Shown: positions 49,401 through 61,836, counted from the first letter of the stretch. The stretch: DNA of 64,000 nucleotides from Erigeron canadensis (GCF_010389155.1 NC_057766.1:29335516-29399515); one strand, 5' to 3'. A program made the numbers and translations. Notes: a model not told the origin generated them from the letters alone.

Positions 49401-49687
49401 CTTACCTCAACTCTTACAAAAATATATAAACAAAAATCCGAGTGTAAATTTTCTTCATATACAGAACTCTTATCAATATATATATGTATAAATACTTCAA
49501 AATTACAGAGACGATATATATAGACACACGTACACTAGTTGCTAGCTATATATATTATAGAATTGAAATCATACAAATTAATATATATATATCCAACTGA
49601 TGATCAAAACATGTATATATAATTAATATATCATTATCGTTATTGTGCTGCATGATGCATATTTTGTATGTATGCTTCTTCAAGTAG

Positions 49688-51762
49688 TCATAAATGATCA
49701 AATATGCAAACTCCAATATCAAAATGATCCAAGCTTGTTGATGTACTACTCAACGAAAATCCGTTCGACTTCCCCTCTAATTCACCGATACCACCACCAC
49801 CGTCACCTGCAGCTTCTAATTTCCTATGATCATCACCTTGATGATAATTAGACGTAGTAAAGTCTAAACCACCGGCCGGATTATGGTTGCTTAAATAATA
49901 TCCTGCTTGATCTTCCACACATCGAATCATCTCCTCCTCTTGGCTTAATAATTGAGAAGCTACAAACTTATCAAGATCCCTCCAATCCCTAACTTCATTC
50001 ACATTGTTACTATTATTTGTGTTGCTTCTTTTGATTTGATTATTGTCTTCTTGACAATGATCGTTTTCGTATATAGAGCCTATACTTCTCTTTGTCGACT
50101 GGAGAGATGGGCTTTCGAGTTGTGGAAGCTGTTGTACGAATTGATCACAGTTATGCACAAAGTTCATGTTCTCAGATGCTTCCAACTCTTGCTTACACAT
50201 GAAACTACTTTCTGTCAAGAGAATATTTGAAGTAGGCTGATGAAGAATTCTGGCGTAATCATTATTATTCATGACTACCGATGCTACATGTTGGCTCGCT
50301 TCATCATAAAAGTAGTTTGATGATTCCCACAATCTTGTGTTTGTTTTCGTTTGTTGTCCGGTTGGGCGTTTCTTGAATGCTCTACAAACTACCCATCCTT
50401 CTTCCTGCGTATCATCACCATTTGATAGATTTTAGATCACATATATAGTCCCTACTAATTGTCTAGTTATAGAAGAGTTAAATAACTTGAGAACTGAATT
50501 AATTATATAATTACTATCCAATCCATGAGTGAGATCGAGATGGATGGTTATGAAAGTCAAATGGTTTCTTTACCACAGAAACACACTCAAAGATTGAACA
50601 CTAAAAAGGATGGACAAGAATATGAACACACAAACATACTCAAAGATTGTATAAGATAGTGGAGAGCGTGCATGAAAAATGAAGATTGGAAACCCCATAC
50701 GATTACTACTTTATATATTTAGAAGGATATATATAAAGGCATTAATTTGAACAAAATGCATGATATTACTAAATAAGGTTTTCTTTTTTGGTTTATTATA
50801 TATCATCATCTTCTTGGTATATATATAGTATGAATGCACCTAGTATGAAAGTTCTTTGTTTATTCAATTGAACAAACCACACCATACTCCAATTAACCAT
50901 ATTCAAGTTTTCAAACGTTAAGTACAATCAATTAATTGCACTATTAATTAATCTCAAATCAAGTGTTCAAGTCATTAGGCTTTGATGGTTCATATATGAT
51001 AATATGATGGGAATCTATTGATAAAAGTAGTCTATATATGTGTGTGTGTAATATGATCAGAAAAAGATCGATTTGATGAGATCAATTCATCAAATCGGTT
51101 ATACCTGGGGAGGGGCATTTTCTTCAGATTCAAGCCTGTATTCATGCATGATCCAATCGGTTTTCTGGCCATTGGGGGCCCTTCCTTGGTAGAAAACTAG
51201 GGTTTTCCTCATTCCTATGAGCCTTTGCTTTTCGTAGATCGCTTTGTCTCTCCCGGTAGCCTTCCAGAAACCCGCCATGGTTGCCCTATTTGTTCTTGTC
51301 CCGGTTGGATACTTTTTATCCTTGTGACTGAAGAAATACCACTCGCTTTGCTCCTCATATCCGATCCAACATTTCTCTGAAAAATATTACATCACAAATA
51401 TATATAAGTTATAATGAATTCTTTTGATTATTTAATTTTCTTGATCTAATTAAAACCAAATAAATTTAAGATCAAAACACAACGATTGAGTTATAAAAAC
51501 TGGCAGACTGAAAAGAAGGAAAACCCTACTTAGAGATCGAAAAATGTAAACAAATAAAGAACACTTAGGAAAGATTATATAAAAAGTTACCTATGAGATC
51601 CCATGGTTCGATTCGATAAAGATCAATATCTCTAATGACATCAAGATCGATCTTTTGAGATGCAACTTTCTTCCTGAGATAATAACCAACAAGTTCTTCG
51701 TCGGTTGGATGAAAACGAAACCCTGGAGGGACACATGATAATTGATCCATAGTATTGTCCAT
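49688..51762 (-). CDS. NAC transcription factor, VND type (vessel differentiation)
   Basis: VND (vascular-related NAC-domain) proteins switch on secondary-wall and cell-death genes in xylem vessels. Exons on the minus strand are 51762-51591, 51376-51105 and 50404-49688, with exact phases and 386 residues. The NAC domain spans about 11-160: [101 protein letters not shown] and [13 protein letters not shown]. The C-terminal activation region carries the LPQLESP box (about 241-247) and the [17 protein letters not shown] block (288-304). Both are typical of the VND1-6 group and absent from most other NACs. Four in-frame ATGs lie between 51795 and 51750; 51762 is chosen by similarity to VND N-termini, so the start may move by a few residues. 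VND1-6 cannot be separated here. Confidence 0.92.
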
Positions 51763-51844
51763 GATCATGAACCAACTTGAAGTAATAATGTACAATTAAT
51801 GGCTAGCTTGGATTAATTCTTTATCAATTCACCACCTTGATCAC

Positions 51845-51856
51845 TATATATATTTC
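51845..51856 (-). promoter_or_regulatory. TATA-like element before the NAC gene
   Basis: On the minus strand aaatatatatag lies about 85-95 bases before the start codon at 51762. It is a plausible TATA box in an AT-rich region and therefore weak evidence. Confidence 0.3.
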
Positions 51857-51859
51857 AAT

Positions 51860-53427
51860 ATAATTCTATATCATATGAGATCCTTTGATAGTCAAGACAA
51901 GTATTTTTACCACACACACATATATATAGCAATATATATATACACACTGTACTACTGTTGGGGGGTATTGATGCAAGACCCACTAAGAATAAGCACTTGA
52001 GGTCTATCACTCTTTGTCAAAGTGGTGAAAAAAGTTCAATTATAAAAGCTTAATATTTTTAGTTTGAATATGAAACTTGGGTATCACCTTATATAGATTA
52101 CTTATAATTATAATTTTGTTTAATATGTGAAAATAAATTTGAGTTTTCCAATCTTCTCTGAAATATAGGAAAAAGGTAAAAGGGGAATTAAAGTAGAATT
52201 GCTAAGCAAACAACTTAAAAGATGACATGTGTTTAGATATAAATCATTAACTCATTTGATGGTGAGCTACACTAAAAACATTGCTTATCTATATCACACA
52301 AAACCTTTAGAAAACGTGGATAGCTATTTCATTTCCATCTCAATTTTTTTTTTTTTAAATAAACAAATTTTTTTTAAATACAAAAATGGGAGATGTGGCC
52401 AATGAGGTTGGTGACACATTGGTAAGGTTTTTGATTTTACGAGTATCCACCTGGGTTTGATTTCCACTTTTCTCATTTGTGAGGGTGGATTACTAAGAGT
52501 TTTTTAAGATTTTTGGTTTAAGACATACGTGTAATTTAGAAGTAGAGGTAAAATAGAATACCTTTAAAAAAAAATGGGAGATGTGATTTAATGCTCACGG
52601 GTACATGCGTGTAATTCGTCCACACTTTTCGCGGGTAGATAAAGATATTTAGGACCTTCATCAGATTGTACAAGATTATAAATTTATAATAGTTCATAGT
52701 TCATACAGCTAGTACAAAATGTTTGTGGTTTTGACATAGATTACCCTCCAAGTTAATGGGACTTTGAAAGAAAAACAAAAAAAAAAAAAGGTCTTTTCGC
52801 GTCATAGATAAATCCAACAAATATTTAGAAACACCCTTTTCAAGAAAATATTTTTTTTTCCTCAAAAACTAACATTAAGCAAAAACTGTTAAAAGAAAAA
52901 CGAGAGGTGAGGTGAGGTGGGGTGGGGGTTGGGACCCTTGGGGTTTGGGTTTTGTGGGTGAATAGTAATGATGTCGTCTTGTGGGGATGTGAAAACGATG
53001 CATCAAAAATGGAGGTTTCACGATCGACCGTTATATTTAGACGAATATATATTCAACACTTAAAAATAGATGACTATTGTACTTTATTAAGAAATTTAAT
53101 TTGTTTATTAAATCGGATTAAGAATGTATACTCAATTAATCGCTGATTTAACATATATTGTCTTAACCGAGTTCGTGTTAAATAACTTTTCCGCAAGATT
53201 GATCTCCAGCTTAAACTTTTTTTTAATGAAAAATCCTATCACCTAAAGATTTGAAAATGAAAATATGCTCAGACATACTATAAGTTGAAATTAAATATAT
53301 TTAGTCATCTCCATATATGTCTAAGATATGACTCGAACTTTAAATTTACTGTGAGAAAACAAGTCAATTTATTACTAAACCATTTGGTTTTGTATTAGTC
53401 GTAAGTTAATTAAATTTTAACAACTAG
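51860..53427. other. Upstream region of the NAC gene and intergenic stretch
   Basis: No gene is seen. At about 52395-52570 there is a SINE-like stretch (+) with 'gaggttggtgacacattgg' and 'gggtttgatttcc' as box-like strings. At 53150-53200 a fragment ('attgtcttaaccgagttcgtgtta') matches the interior of the 7.1-kb SINE. Confidence 0.4.
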
Positions 53428-53762
53428 CAGAGCCAGTAGCAGAGCCGGCTTGATATTTTTATGGGTTTAGGCATGAGCCTAAGGCCCACCAATAACAAAG
53501 GCCCTCAAATTTTCAATAGTTTAGCTTATAACTACACGGTTATAACTAGATTTTTTCCTAAAATTTAATAATTTTTATAGTTAGAACTTGAAAACATCTT
53601 CTTTGTCTATGAACAACCATCAACACTTTTCTTGGAATCAAAGTTCTATTACTCACCTAGAGAAATTCGAATATAGATTTGTTGATTATGGCATTCAAGT
53701 TTATAAAAGACCCTCAAAATTAATCTCGCTTAAAGCCCCAAAAAACCTTAAGCCGGTACTGC
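53428..53762. mobile_element. Short hAT-type element
   Basis: It is flanked by an exact AACAACTAG at 53419-53427 and 53763-53771. The ends are inverted (CAGAGCCGGCTT near the left, AAGCCGGTACTGC at the right), starting CAG and ending near CTG as in hAT elements. The left terminus is partly doubled (cagagccagtag, then cagagccggctt). A 69-codon frame at 53588-53797 crosses the right end and is not regarded as a gene. Confidence 0.65.
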
Positions 53763-54494
53763 AACAACTAGCATATCATGGAATTGAACCAAGTTAACGA
53801 CCTCCTCCAAGGCTCCAAGTACCATATTCGTTGGGTACAAGACGCAACGTTGTCTATGATAAGTTCTCTCCTAAAGTGGTTGATGATTTATCGACACCGC
53901 CTCCCGTATGAGTACACATGAATTGGTTGTTATCTTAGTGGTCACCGCCTCAAACTATGTTGTATGTGGTCGGTTAGGGCTAATCACGATCAAATCAACA
54001 TACTAGGCATATTGGAAAAGTCATGAATAAATTACCATCACAGATTTTTTTTTTTTCTGATTGTAAAGCATGTGTCACATCTTTCTTTTCGTAATAGTTA
54101 GTACTTAATATCATTTAATCAATTTTGTCTTACATGTTACCTAATTACATTTACCTTTAAATGATTGAAAATAGCAACTTACTAGTATTTACTACAAGTG
54201 AAAGGGGAAAAAAAATGAAAAAACTACCACCCCTATAAAAGAACAAAGAGAATGATGAAAAGATACACCAGCTTTTAGCCTTCTCCTTGTTTATTTGGAG
54301 CCTGAAGACATTGTCGCTTTGTCTAGAATTTTTGTGGCATCATCTCTGCAAATTACCCTTTTGTGTGGGACTTTTGACTCTATCCCGTCAGCCTCACTTT
54401 TGACCCTTCGCATTAATTAATTTTATATATAACACTCACACAATGACACAATTACAAAACATCAAACTTATACGTCAAACTCGATCCAATTGTT

Positions 54495-54775
54495 TTTTTT
54501 TTAAAAAAAAACAGTTCGAGATTGTTGTTTACTCTGATCCGGTAGTAAGTCGTCGGCATATCGCGCGTAACAAATCCTTATCGGTATTCGACATCATAGA
54601 ATACCTCACCGTATAATGGTAAAGTCTTGCATGTACTCTAGACTACGAGATGTAAACCATAAACCGTTACAGGTGATTTGGGGAAAAAACTCACAGATTT
54701 GTCACTCCTAAGAGTCGAACCCTGTGGAAAAAATCAGAGATGCATCTGCCAGCTGAGCTAGATTCATTTGCAAAC
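54495..54775 (-). mobile_element. tRNA-derived SINE, minus orientation
   Basis: On the minus strand a box A (tagctcagctggcagatgca) and a box B (gggttcgactctta) are followed by a body with 'gactttaccattatacggtgagg' and a terminal T/A-rich tail near 54495. A relative lies on the plus strand at 56505-56669. Confidence 0.7.
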
Positions 54776-55785
54776 TCGATCCAATTAATCTTGTCATGTA
54801 TAAGAAGCGAAACGGGTTTTATTATTAAAACAAAAAAACGAGTCTTCTTTTACCATCAAACTCGAACCAATCACCCCAGATAATCGCTTTCTTATGTTAT
54901 AACATACATATAATTATAACTTGTTTGTGTAGACTTATGATACAGGTCGAGAATTCCATCTTATATATTGGTTGAAGATGTAAATGATTGCCGTTAAATA
55001 AAAAAAATATAAATTTTATTTTAATTTGCACCATTTTTTTTTTAACGATCAAGTCAATGTTAGACCGTGCATAAACTAACATTGAATTATTTTAAAATTA
55101 AAAAAAAAAAATCCCTACATATATATAAGTTAACGGAAAGTGAAGTTGGGACCGAATTAAGCAGTAGAAAACGCATGGGCATGGCTGAATGTTTGTCCCC
55201 ACGGTTTTGCTTATTTTGATTGTACTCTGCTTACATTACTACCTAACTATCAAATCAAACAGTTAACCACTTAACCCGTCGGCAAGCTAGAACACATCAC
55301 ACATTTATAAATTATTTATTTATTTATTTTTGATTGTGTTTTACAAAAAAAATATGTAGAGCTTAATCTATTAGGGTCATAATTGGTTAAGAAAGTCAAG
55401 TTGCTGAAATATGTAATCAGTAAACACTCAGCGAGTTAATGTCATAATAAAATGTCAATTTTATCCTACATTTTGTATGTTAGAATAGACGGGAGAAAGA
55501 GAGTTGAGGTAACAAAGTTTCAAATAGTCCCATGACTAACTCAACTATAATGTGACTCACTTTATTCATTTATGGATAAAAATAATAATGTGTAAGTTTG
55601 CATCAACACTTCTCTTTTATCCGAAATGAAAAAACAACAATAAGGAAGTTCAGAAGTATTAAATGTCAATTCCTTCACCAATGAGAAGTGGACAACTCAC
55701 TTCTTGTCAACATCCATATAATTTTTTTTTCTTTAAATGAAATTAGTATCACTCACCGCAACACTATCTTTTGCAATCAGTGACT
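54776..55785. other. Intergenic AT-rich stretch
   Basis: I see no gene and no bounded element here. It has poly-A/T tracts and frequent stops in all frames. Confidence 0.4.
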
Positions 55786-55789
55786 GCGA

Positions 55790-55920
55790 CGCGATCATAT
55801 ACCTAATACCTTCAGGAGGAAACCCAAATAATTGGGAAAACCCCTGTAGTGAGAATCGAACCTGCGATGTATATACATCTAGAGGTCCTTACCACACCAA
55901 CTTGATGCCACTGGGTTAAT
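55790..55920 (-). mobile_element. SINE head, minus orientation
   Basis: On the minus strand cccagtggcatcaagttggtg (box A region) is followed 40-50 bases later by aggttcgattctcac (box B). The spacing fits a tRNA-derived pol III promoter, but the acceptor stem does not pair, so this is a SINE and not a tRNA gene. Confidence 0.5.
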
Positions 55921-56504
55921 GCCAATGGACATGTCAACATCCATATATGGATCTCATCGATAATAAGAAACGTTTGGTGAAAAAATGATTTTTTGTTAGT
56001 CTGACAAAATATTTAAATGTATTTTCATTATTTTTGCATAAGTTGTAATTTCATTTAAGTATCTTGTTAGTCAAGACTCCACAGCTAGTTTATCTAGCCA
56101 ACCACTGTAACTAGTTTGTGTTCTTTAGTTTGTGTTTTACTTAATGTTATATTTAAAGATACCAAATTTGGTACAAACACAATCAGTTATAGAGAAAAAC
56201 ATCCATCCGTTCTCTTTGATAAACTTAAACACTCTGGACAAGTTAAGGTTAGTTTGCAAAGTATTTTTCTAAAGAAATAAAATTTAATAGAATGAAATAT
56301 GATGGATAGAAATTTCAGTAAACGATATCTAAATATGTGATGTGTTTGTTTTGCATAATGTATTTCAGTTACAAGTAAACGATATCTAAATATAGAGGTT
56401 ATACTGTATTTATCGCCACGCTCTTGTACTTCACACATGGTTTCTAATTTTTCGAATGATAGTAATTATACATAGTCAACACCAATTTAAACTGAGTTTA
56501 CTTG

Positions 56505-56669
56505 AGTTCGGTCCTTATGGATGGTAAAACTCTGAGGTTTTCTCTCTAAATACTTGTAACGGTTCATGGTCAACATCTCGTTGACCATGGTACGTGCAAG
56601 ACTTCACCATTATACGGTGAGGTTTCTCCGATGTTATATACCGACTTAATGTTCAAAAAAAAAAAAAAT
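56505..56669 (+). mobile_element. 5'-truncated SINE, plus orientation
   Basis: It shares 'cttgtaacggttcatggt' and 'caagacttcaccattatacggtgagg' with the minus-strand SINE at 54495-54775 and ends in a run of about 14 A at 56656-56669. The pol III box region is largely missing. Confidence 0.65.
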
Positions 56670-56679
56670 ACCAACGTGC

Positions 56680-56930
56680 AAATAGCTCAATGGTACAAGG
56701 TATCCCACACAAGTTCTCAGTGATACAAGACTCAGGTTTGAGTCTTGTTGAGGGGGCAAAACTTTATCCCAATTAAATGGTATGCCTTTAAACAGTTTAA
56801 TTGGGGTTATTCATCTTACAAGGTATTGAGGGTGATGGGTCTCTCTAACAGAGATTTGGTTAAGAAAACATAAGGTAGATCTCCTATTGCGAATAATTGA
56901 TATACACCTTTCCAAAAAAAATAAATTATA
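56680..56930 (+). mobile_element. tRNA-derived SINE, plus orientation
   Basis: Box A-like 'aatagctcaatggtacaagg' and box B-like 'aggtttgagtcttg' are followed by a body with 'attaaatggtatgcc' and an A-rich end (ccaaaaaaaataaa). It sits directly behind another SINE, a tandem of insertions. Confidence 0.65.
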
Positions 56931-57278
56931 TGGATATCTTTGTCAAGGTCTTTCTAGTGAAAGTAAATACTGTCAAAACCAATTTAAACTAGCTATATAC
57001 ATTGTTTGTTATATGTCTTTTATTTTCATGTATTAAAAATACTAAGGAGTAGTATCAAAACAAAGAATTAATTGGCAGTAATATACTAGCATACCTATAA
57101 ATAATAGGTTGGGTGGCTAGCTTTTGCATAAAATCATGAGAGAAAAAAAGAAAGGTGAAGTTGCATGCTAGTTTTTGTAAAGCGTAACTATCTTAATGCT
57201 CTTTGCATATATGGTCGGTATTAGAGTTCTAAAGTTATAGTGGACTACTGCCACCCTTATCAAATTTTACAATACGTA

Positions 57279-57588
57279 TCTACACTATCTAATAAAAACA
57301 CTTTCTTTTTTTTTTTTTTTTTTTATTTTCTACCTTTAAAAAATCAAAAATACATTTTTCCTTTATTCACTAATTTAAACATCTCTATCTAATATATACT
57401 TATCATATCATTAATGAAATAATTCACAGTATAGATCTCCCAACAGTTAAAATAACTATAATACTACCTTTAACATCAATTACTTTTACATTCACCACCA
57501 TCGCTGCCCCTATCGTCCCCACTGCCACCCCCATCACCTCCACCATCACTACCCCCACCGTCACCACATTGTGCGGGTATAAGTCTAG
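57279..57588 (+). mobile_element. Complete short non-autonomous Helitron
   Basis: It starts TCTACACTATCTAATAAAAA with host A at 57278 and ends …gtgcgggtataagtCTAG with host T at 57589, an A/T insertion site. It is 310 bases: AT-rich front, 'ccaccatcactacccccacc'-type back, and a short GC hairpin near the end. It has no coding capacity. Relatives are at 43290-43770 and 63427-63877. Confidence 0.75.
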
Positions 57589-58061
57589 TTACCCTAAAAG
57601 TGTAAACACATTGAATGAATTTAATAAATAGTTTACTAATAAATATTTAACAATGAAATTGTGTTCGTCTTTTCGGTATATGTTCATGAACAAATTCAAG
57701 GTAAACAAACCACAAGTTCGACTAATTAATCTCTTTTATTATACTAAAACACAGTTACTCTAATAACTATCATAACTCTCGATTTCTTAATTTTGATTTT
57801 TGTTTTCAATTTTAACTTTAATTTACACTTTTTTGTTTTTTATTACAAGTTTACACTTTTTACCCAATAATTTTAATATAATAAATAAATAATAATAGCT
57901 GATATATATCCGATAGAATAATAGCTAATATTTATTCAATAAAATAGTAACTAATATATATCCAATAATATGTTCTATCATATATATATATAAATATAAT
58001 TAAAACTAATATAAATATAATAAGATTTTAATAGTAACTATTCTATTTTAATTTTATTTTA

Positions 58062-58524
58062 ATATATACTAAAACCAGTTGAACTATTGACTTATTAACT
58101 AATCATATCGCTCGATTTTATCAAATTGACTCTCGATGATGTTATCATTTAGTTGTATACATAATTAATTAATAAAAATATAAAATAATTATTTTTACAA
58201 TGTTATTAATCACAAGTATGTTTATATTTTAGTTCTTATTTATCTTTCATAACAATATCACATTATGAGTACAACTGGTTTCAAAAAATTCTATAATAGA
58301 TAAACTATCGTAGCATGTGCCTTGTGAAATGACTACGGTAAACAATTTCATCAAATAATGATAGTGACGACCCTGTGATCATTGTATTACAACTTGAAAA
58401 GTATACCACTTAAAACCGTATATCATTAAAACTATAAGCTTTTATGAACTAAATTTATGAATATCTAATATTGATAATATCGTAAATCTCGTGTTCAGTG
58501 TTGGACACGGGTCTAAAATATAGT
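58062..58524 (+). mobile_element. Helitron relic, sibling of 23026-24088
   Basis: It shares order and sequence with the relic at 23026-24088: a front with 'ccagttgaactattgactta', then 'tatgagtacaactggtttcaaaa', 'atcattgtattacaacttg' and 'cagtgttggacacgggt'. The RPA-like frame is interrupted here. The CTAG end has decayed to 'atag'. Confidence 0.65.
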
Positions 58525-58859
58525 ATATAACTAAAACTTATATTTATGTATATAAAATATTACCAACTATCTAAATTCTTTTACAAAAAATGTATATAAT
58601 TCAAGAATGTATGAATGTCAAACGAATATAAATGCCTGAAAATAACGTAACAAACATTTATGAACAAATTCTCGAACTTTTACAAACATATTATCAAGCG
58701 TCCATGACGTAAATGAATGACCTCGGGAAACATGTTCATGTTCGTTAATTAGACAAACCAAGTTTTTATATGATCATATTCGTACGTTTAAGTAGTGACG
58801 GTTCTACATATATAGCCCTTTAACACTATCTTTTTAAGTTTAATTCAGGATATAAATGA

Positions 58860-59164
58860 AAGTGTAAAAAGGATTTTAACATTGTCAAAGTCAAATTATA
58901 ACACCCAATTATTTTACACTCTTTCTATGTGAAAAATTTAATGTTATAAACTAATCCTCACACTTTTAAGTATAAACAATTAATATATTTGTACATTGTT
59001 GAAAATGGTGAAATTCTTTTTCCACATATATAAGAGTAAAAAAGTATAATTTTAACACTTTTATATGTGAATATCTTTTAAGCATTTTTAAGTGTTAACA
59101 AATTATAAAAAAAATTTACATTTTTTTAAAAAAAATTTAAATAAATGACATTTTTATTGTAGTG
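58860..59164. mobile_element. Decayed CACTA MITE, relative of 8988-9488
   Basis: It shares many strings with the intact element, including 'tataacacccaattattttaca' and the right end 'aaatgacatttttattgtagtg'. The left terminus is missing. A separate CACTACAAAAAATAAAAATG start occurs at 59819. Confidence 0.65.
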
Positions 59165-59998
59165 ATCATTCAATTTATAAAATAACTATTAACTAAATAA
59201 AAAATCTATTCCTATATATTTTTTGCTTTTTTCTTAAACATGAAAAATTCAGGAAGTACCGTTAAAATGATAAATTATTTGTAAGGCTCTCAGTCTCTCA
59301 CACAAAATTTTGAAAAAACCTCCATGGCACACATTTTTAAGGTAGATGTTTATGAAAATAGTGTTTTTATTTTCAGATAAATATATATCTTATTATTTTC
59401 CTCTTCATATTCTATCTTTGACCGAATAAAGTATTATTGTTTGGAGCTCTCTATATTTTATTACTTGTCAAAAAAAATGTATTATTGTTTATGATAGTGG
59501 CGGATGCTAGTTATTCGAAATCTATCTAACCGAAGTGAAAGTACTTCAACTATATTAACAAACTAGTTGAATGTTAATTAAAAGTTGGAGGCCAGAAAAG
59601 AGGTGGCATGGTGGATGAGATGAGTATGGACGGCTAGTGGGACGGGAGAGCTGTCCACGTCGGACGGTGGCCGGCTGTAGTTTTCTCCAATCATGTGGAG
59701 GGTCTAATCATTTTTAACTAGTTTAACTTTTTTCCATATTTATCCATACATGATTTATTTAAGTTACCGTTTCCAATCTGGCATGGTTATTAATATTGGG
59801 AGTGGCAAGATAAAAGAACACTACAAAAAATAAAAATGTGCTTGAAATAAAAAAATTAAATGTATGTGGTTATTAATTAAATATACATATAAATTTGTGG
59901 ACTTTGTACATTTATAAGTGTGAAGTTTTAACTTAATATAAAGCGTGACAAGTTTTGACAGAGTAATTTTCACGACGCTTATTAAAAATGTGTATATT

Positions 59999-60030
<32 letters not shown>

Positions 60031-60154
60031 TTTGTATTGGAATGACTTAAAAGCGGGTATAAAATATATTTCAGTTAATTCGTGTATTTTTGAATTGAAA
60101 GATTTAACCTTTTCATATAACCTGTCACCTAATTATAAAATCTCATATTCTTAA
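59165..60154. other. Intergenic stretch
   Basis: I see no gene. A GC-richer patch at 59580-59700 has no recognisable coding. A (TA)n tract lies at about 60000-60030. Confidence 0.4.
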
Positions 60155-61210
60155 CTAGAAAATTTTGGACCCCGCGTTGCGGGGTCTCAATTCCTTTCTT
60201 GAAACGGTTCGTTATTTTAGTATATATGCCGTGAATTTTCGACAAATTAATAGAAATAATTTTGTCATTAATATGTTTGTTTAAAAGTATGCAAGAAAAC
60301 AAAACGTAACCCGTAGTAGAAACCTGAATGAGATGTGATATGACAATAATATTAATATATTAATTCAGATATCAAGTGGATGCGATATAGCAAAATGCAA
60401 GTAGTGGTACGGGGTGTATCACAATAAGGTTGAATGACAATTAAAAAGTGTGATAAAAGAAGTAACCCGTAATAAAAAATTCGAAAAGGAAAAACAAAAC
60501 TAAAAAAGAAAAAGACGTGACAAAATCCGAACAGGATGCAATGTGGCAAAATTCAAACTATAGGAAACGTGCGATGTGTCACTTTATAACCGATGCGACG
60601 TGTCAAGTTTTAATAAGCATGGTGACTATTGATAACCATGTCAAAAAAAACGAAAAAAAAAAACTCAAAATGAGATCCCTAATGTCAGAATCTAAATAGT
60701 GATGCGGGGTATATGATGAACCAATAAAAGAGATCATATAAGCAAAAAAAAAAGTATCAAAAAACCAAGAAAAACCAAAAGATAAATAACCTTAACGAAA
60801 ATAGAAATAACAAAGGAAAAATTAAATATTGTGTAAAAGTTTCCAATATATTAATTCAGAACACAAAAGCCAAGAAACTATGATGAACACCAAGAAAAAA
60901 CCCAAAACGAGATCCAAAATGGCAAAATCTAAATAGTGATGGGAGGTATACGATGAACCAATAGAAAGAAAACACAAAAGCAAAAAAACTATGTAATAAA
61001 CCAACAAAAACCGAAAGAAAAATAACTTTAACGGGATCCGATATAACAAAATCCGAAAAACGCGGGGTATAGGTGGACCAATAGAAAAAAAACACAAAAG
61101 CAAAAAAAACTATGTACGAAACCAAGAAAAACCGAACAAAAAATAACCTTAACAGAATCCGATATGGCAAAATCTAGGAAAAACGCGGGGTACATGCGAG
61201 ACCAATAGAA
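60155..61210 (-). mobile_element. Helitron with internal tandem repeats, minus orientation
   Basis: On the minus strand the 3' end reads gaccccgcaacgcggggtcc (hairpin), then aaaattttCTAG and host T (60154). The interior to about 61210 holds tandem units of about 120 bases, marked by 'gcggggtatannngnngaccaatagaa' at about 60700, 60935, 61060 and 61180, each followed by 'aaccaagaaaaaccgaa'-like strings. Apparent Phe-rich frames on the minus strand are by-products of the A-rich repeat. The 5' end was not found. Confidence 0.55.
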
Positions 61211-61779
61211 CAGCGCCACGGTCACTGTTCATAAACTTTGGCATTAATGAGATTAAATTAATTATATTATATATACAATACAATAGGCACATAACCTATG
61301 AGAGGTAGGCAGATGAGGTTTCTTCTATGACTTTCGTAGTTATCAAGAACCCTTTGTTTTGTCTTCACGTCCCTTAAATTTAATGTGATAGTTTTATTGA
61401 AATGGATGGTTCTGATACATATCATGTCCGTAAAATTAAAGTTAGATATCTTTATAATAAATAAAAGATAATTGTCTTTTTAAAGTATTTTTAGAAATAA
61501 TATAATGTGGTAAGCCTATTTTTATTATAATTATGATGTCATAAATAATTTACAATATTTTTAATTAAAAATAGCTCACTAAATGCTTATTTAAAGTTTA
61601 TAATTTTTTATTACAAACAAAGAAAATTTTTTTATATAGTATAATAATATCTTTTTTGTTAATGCAATAGGTATTTTAATTTATAAATTATTGTATTATT
61701 TAATTTACTATCTCCATATTGATTAATAATATATTTATAACAAAAATTAAATGCAGACTTTTTAGTTTTATAATTTTTA

Positions 61780-61816
61780 TTAAAAGGCCCGGGTTGAACC
61801 TGGGTAAATCCGCTAG
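61780..61816 (+). mobile_element. Helitron 3' terminus, plus orientation
   Basis: The imperfect hairpin ggcccgggttgaacctgggt is followed by aaatccgCTAG and host T at 61817. A similar but decayed end (ccccgggttcaacctgggca…tttagt) lies at about 63066-63093. The matching 5' ends were not identified. Confidence 0.55.
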
Positions 61817-61836
61817 TATTACTAGTATAATAGAAT

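Noticed and set aside
54700..54775. tRNA gene on the minus strand
   Set aside because: Box A and box B are present, but there is no paired acceptor stem and the sequence continues into a SINE body with a tail.
60822..61225. Three overlapping Phe/Ile-rich minus-strand frames as membrane proteins
   Set aside because: They are translations of an A-rich tandem repeat inside a Helitron in different frames; none has a start context or conserved domain.
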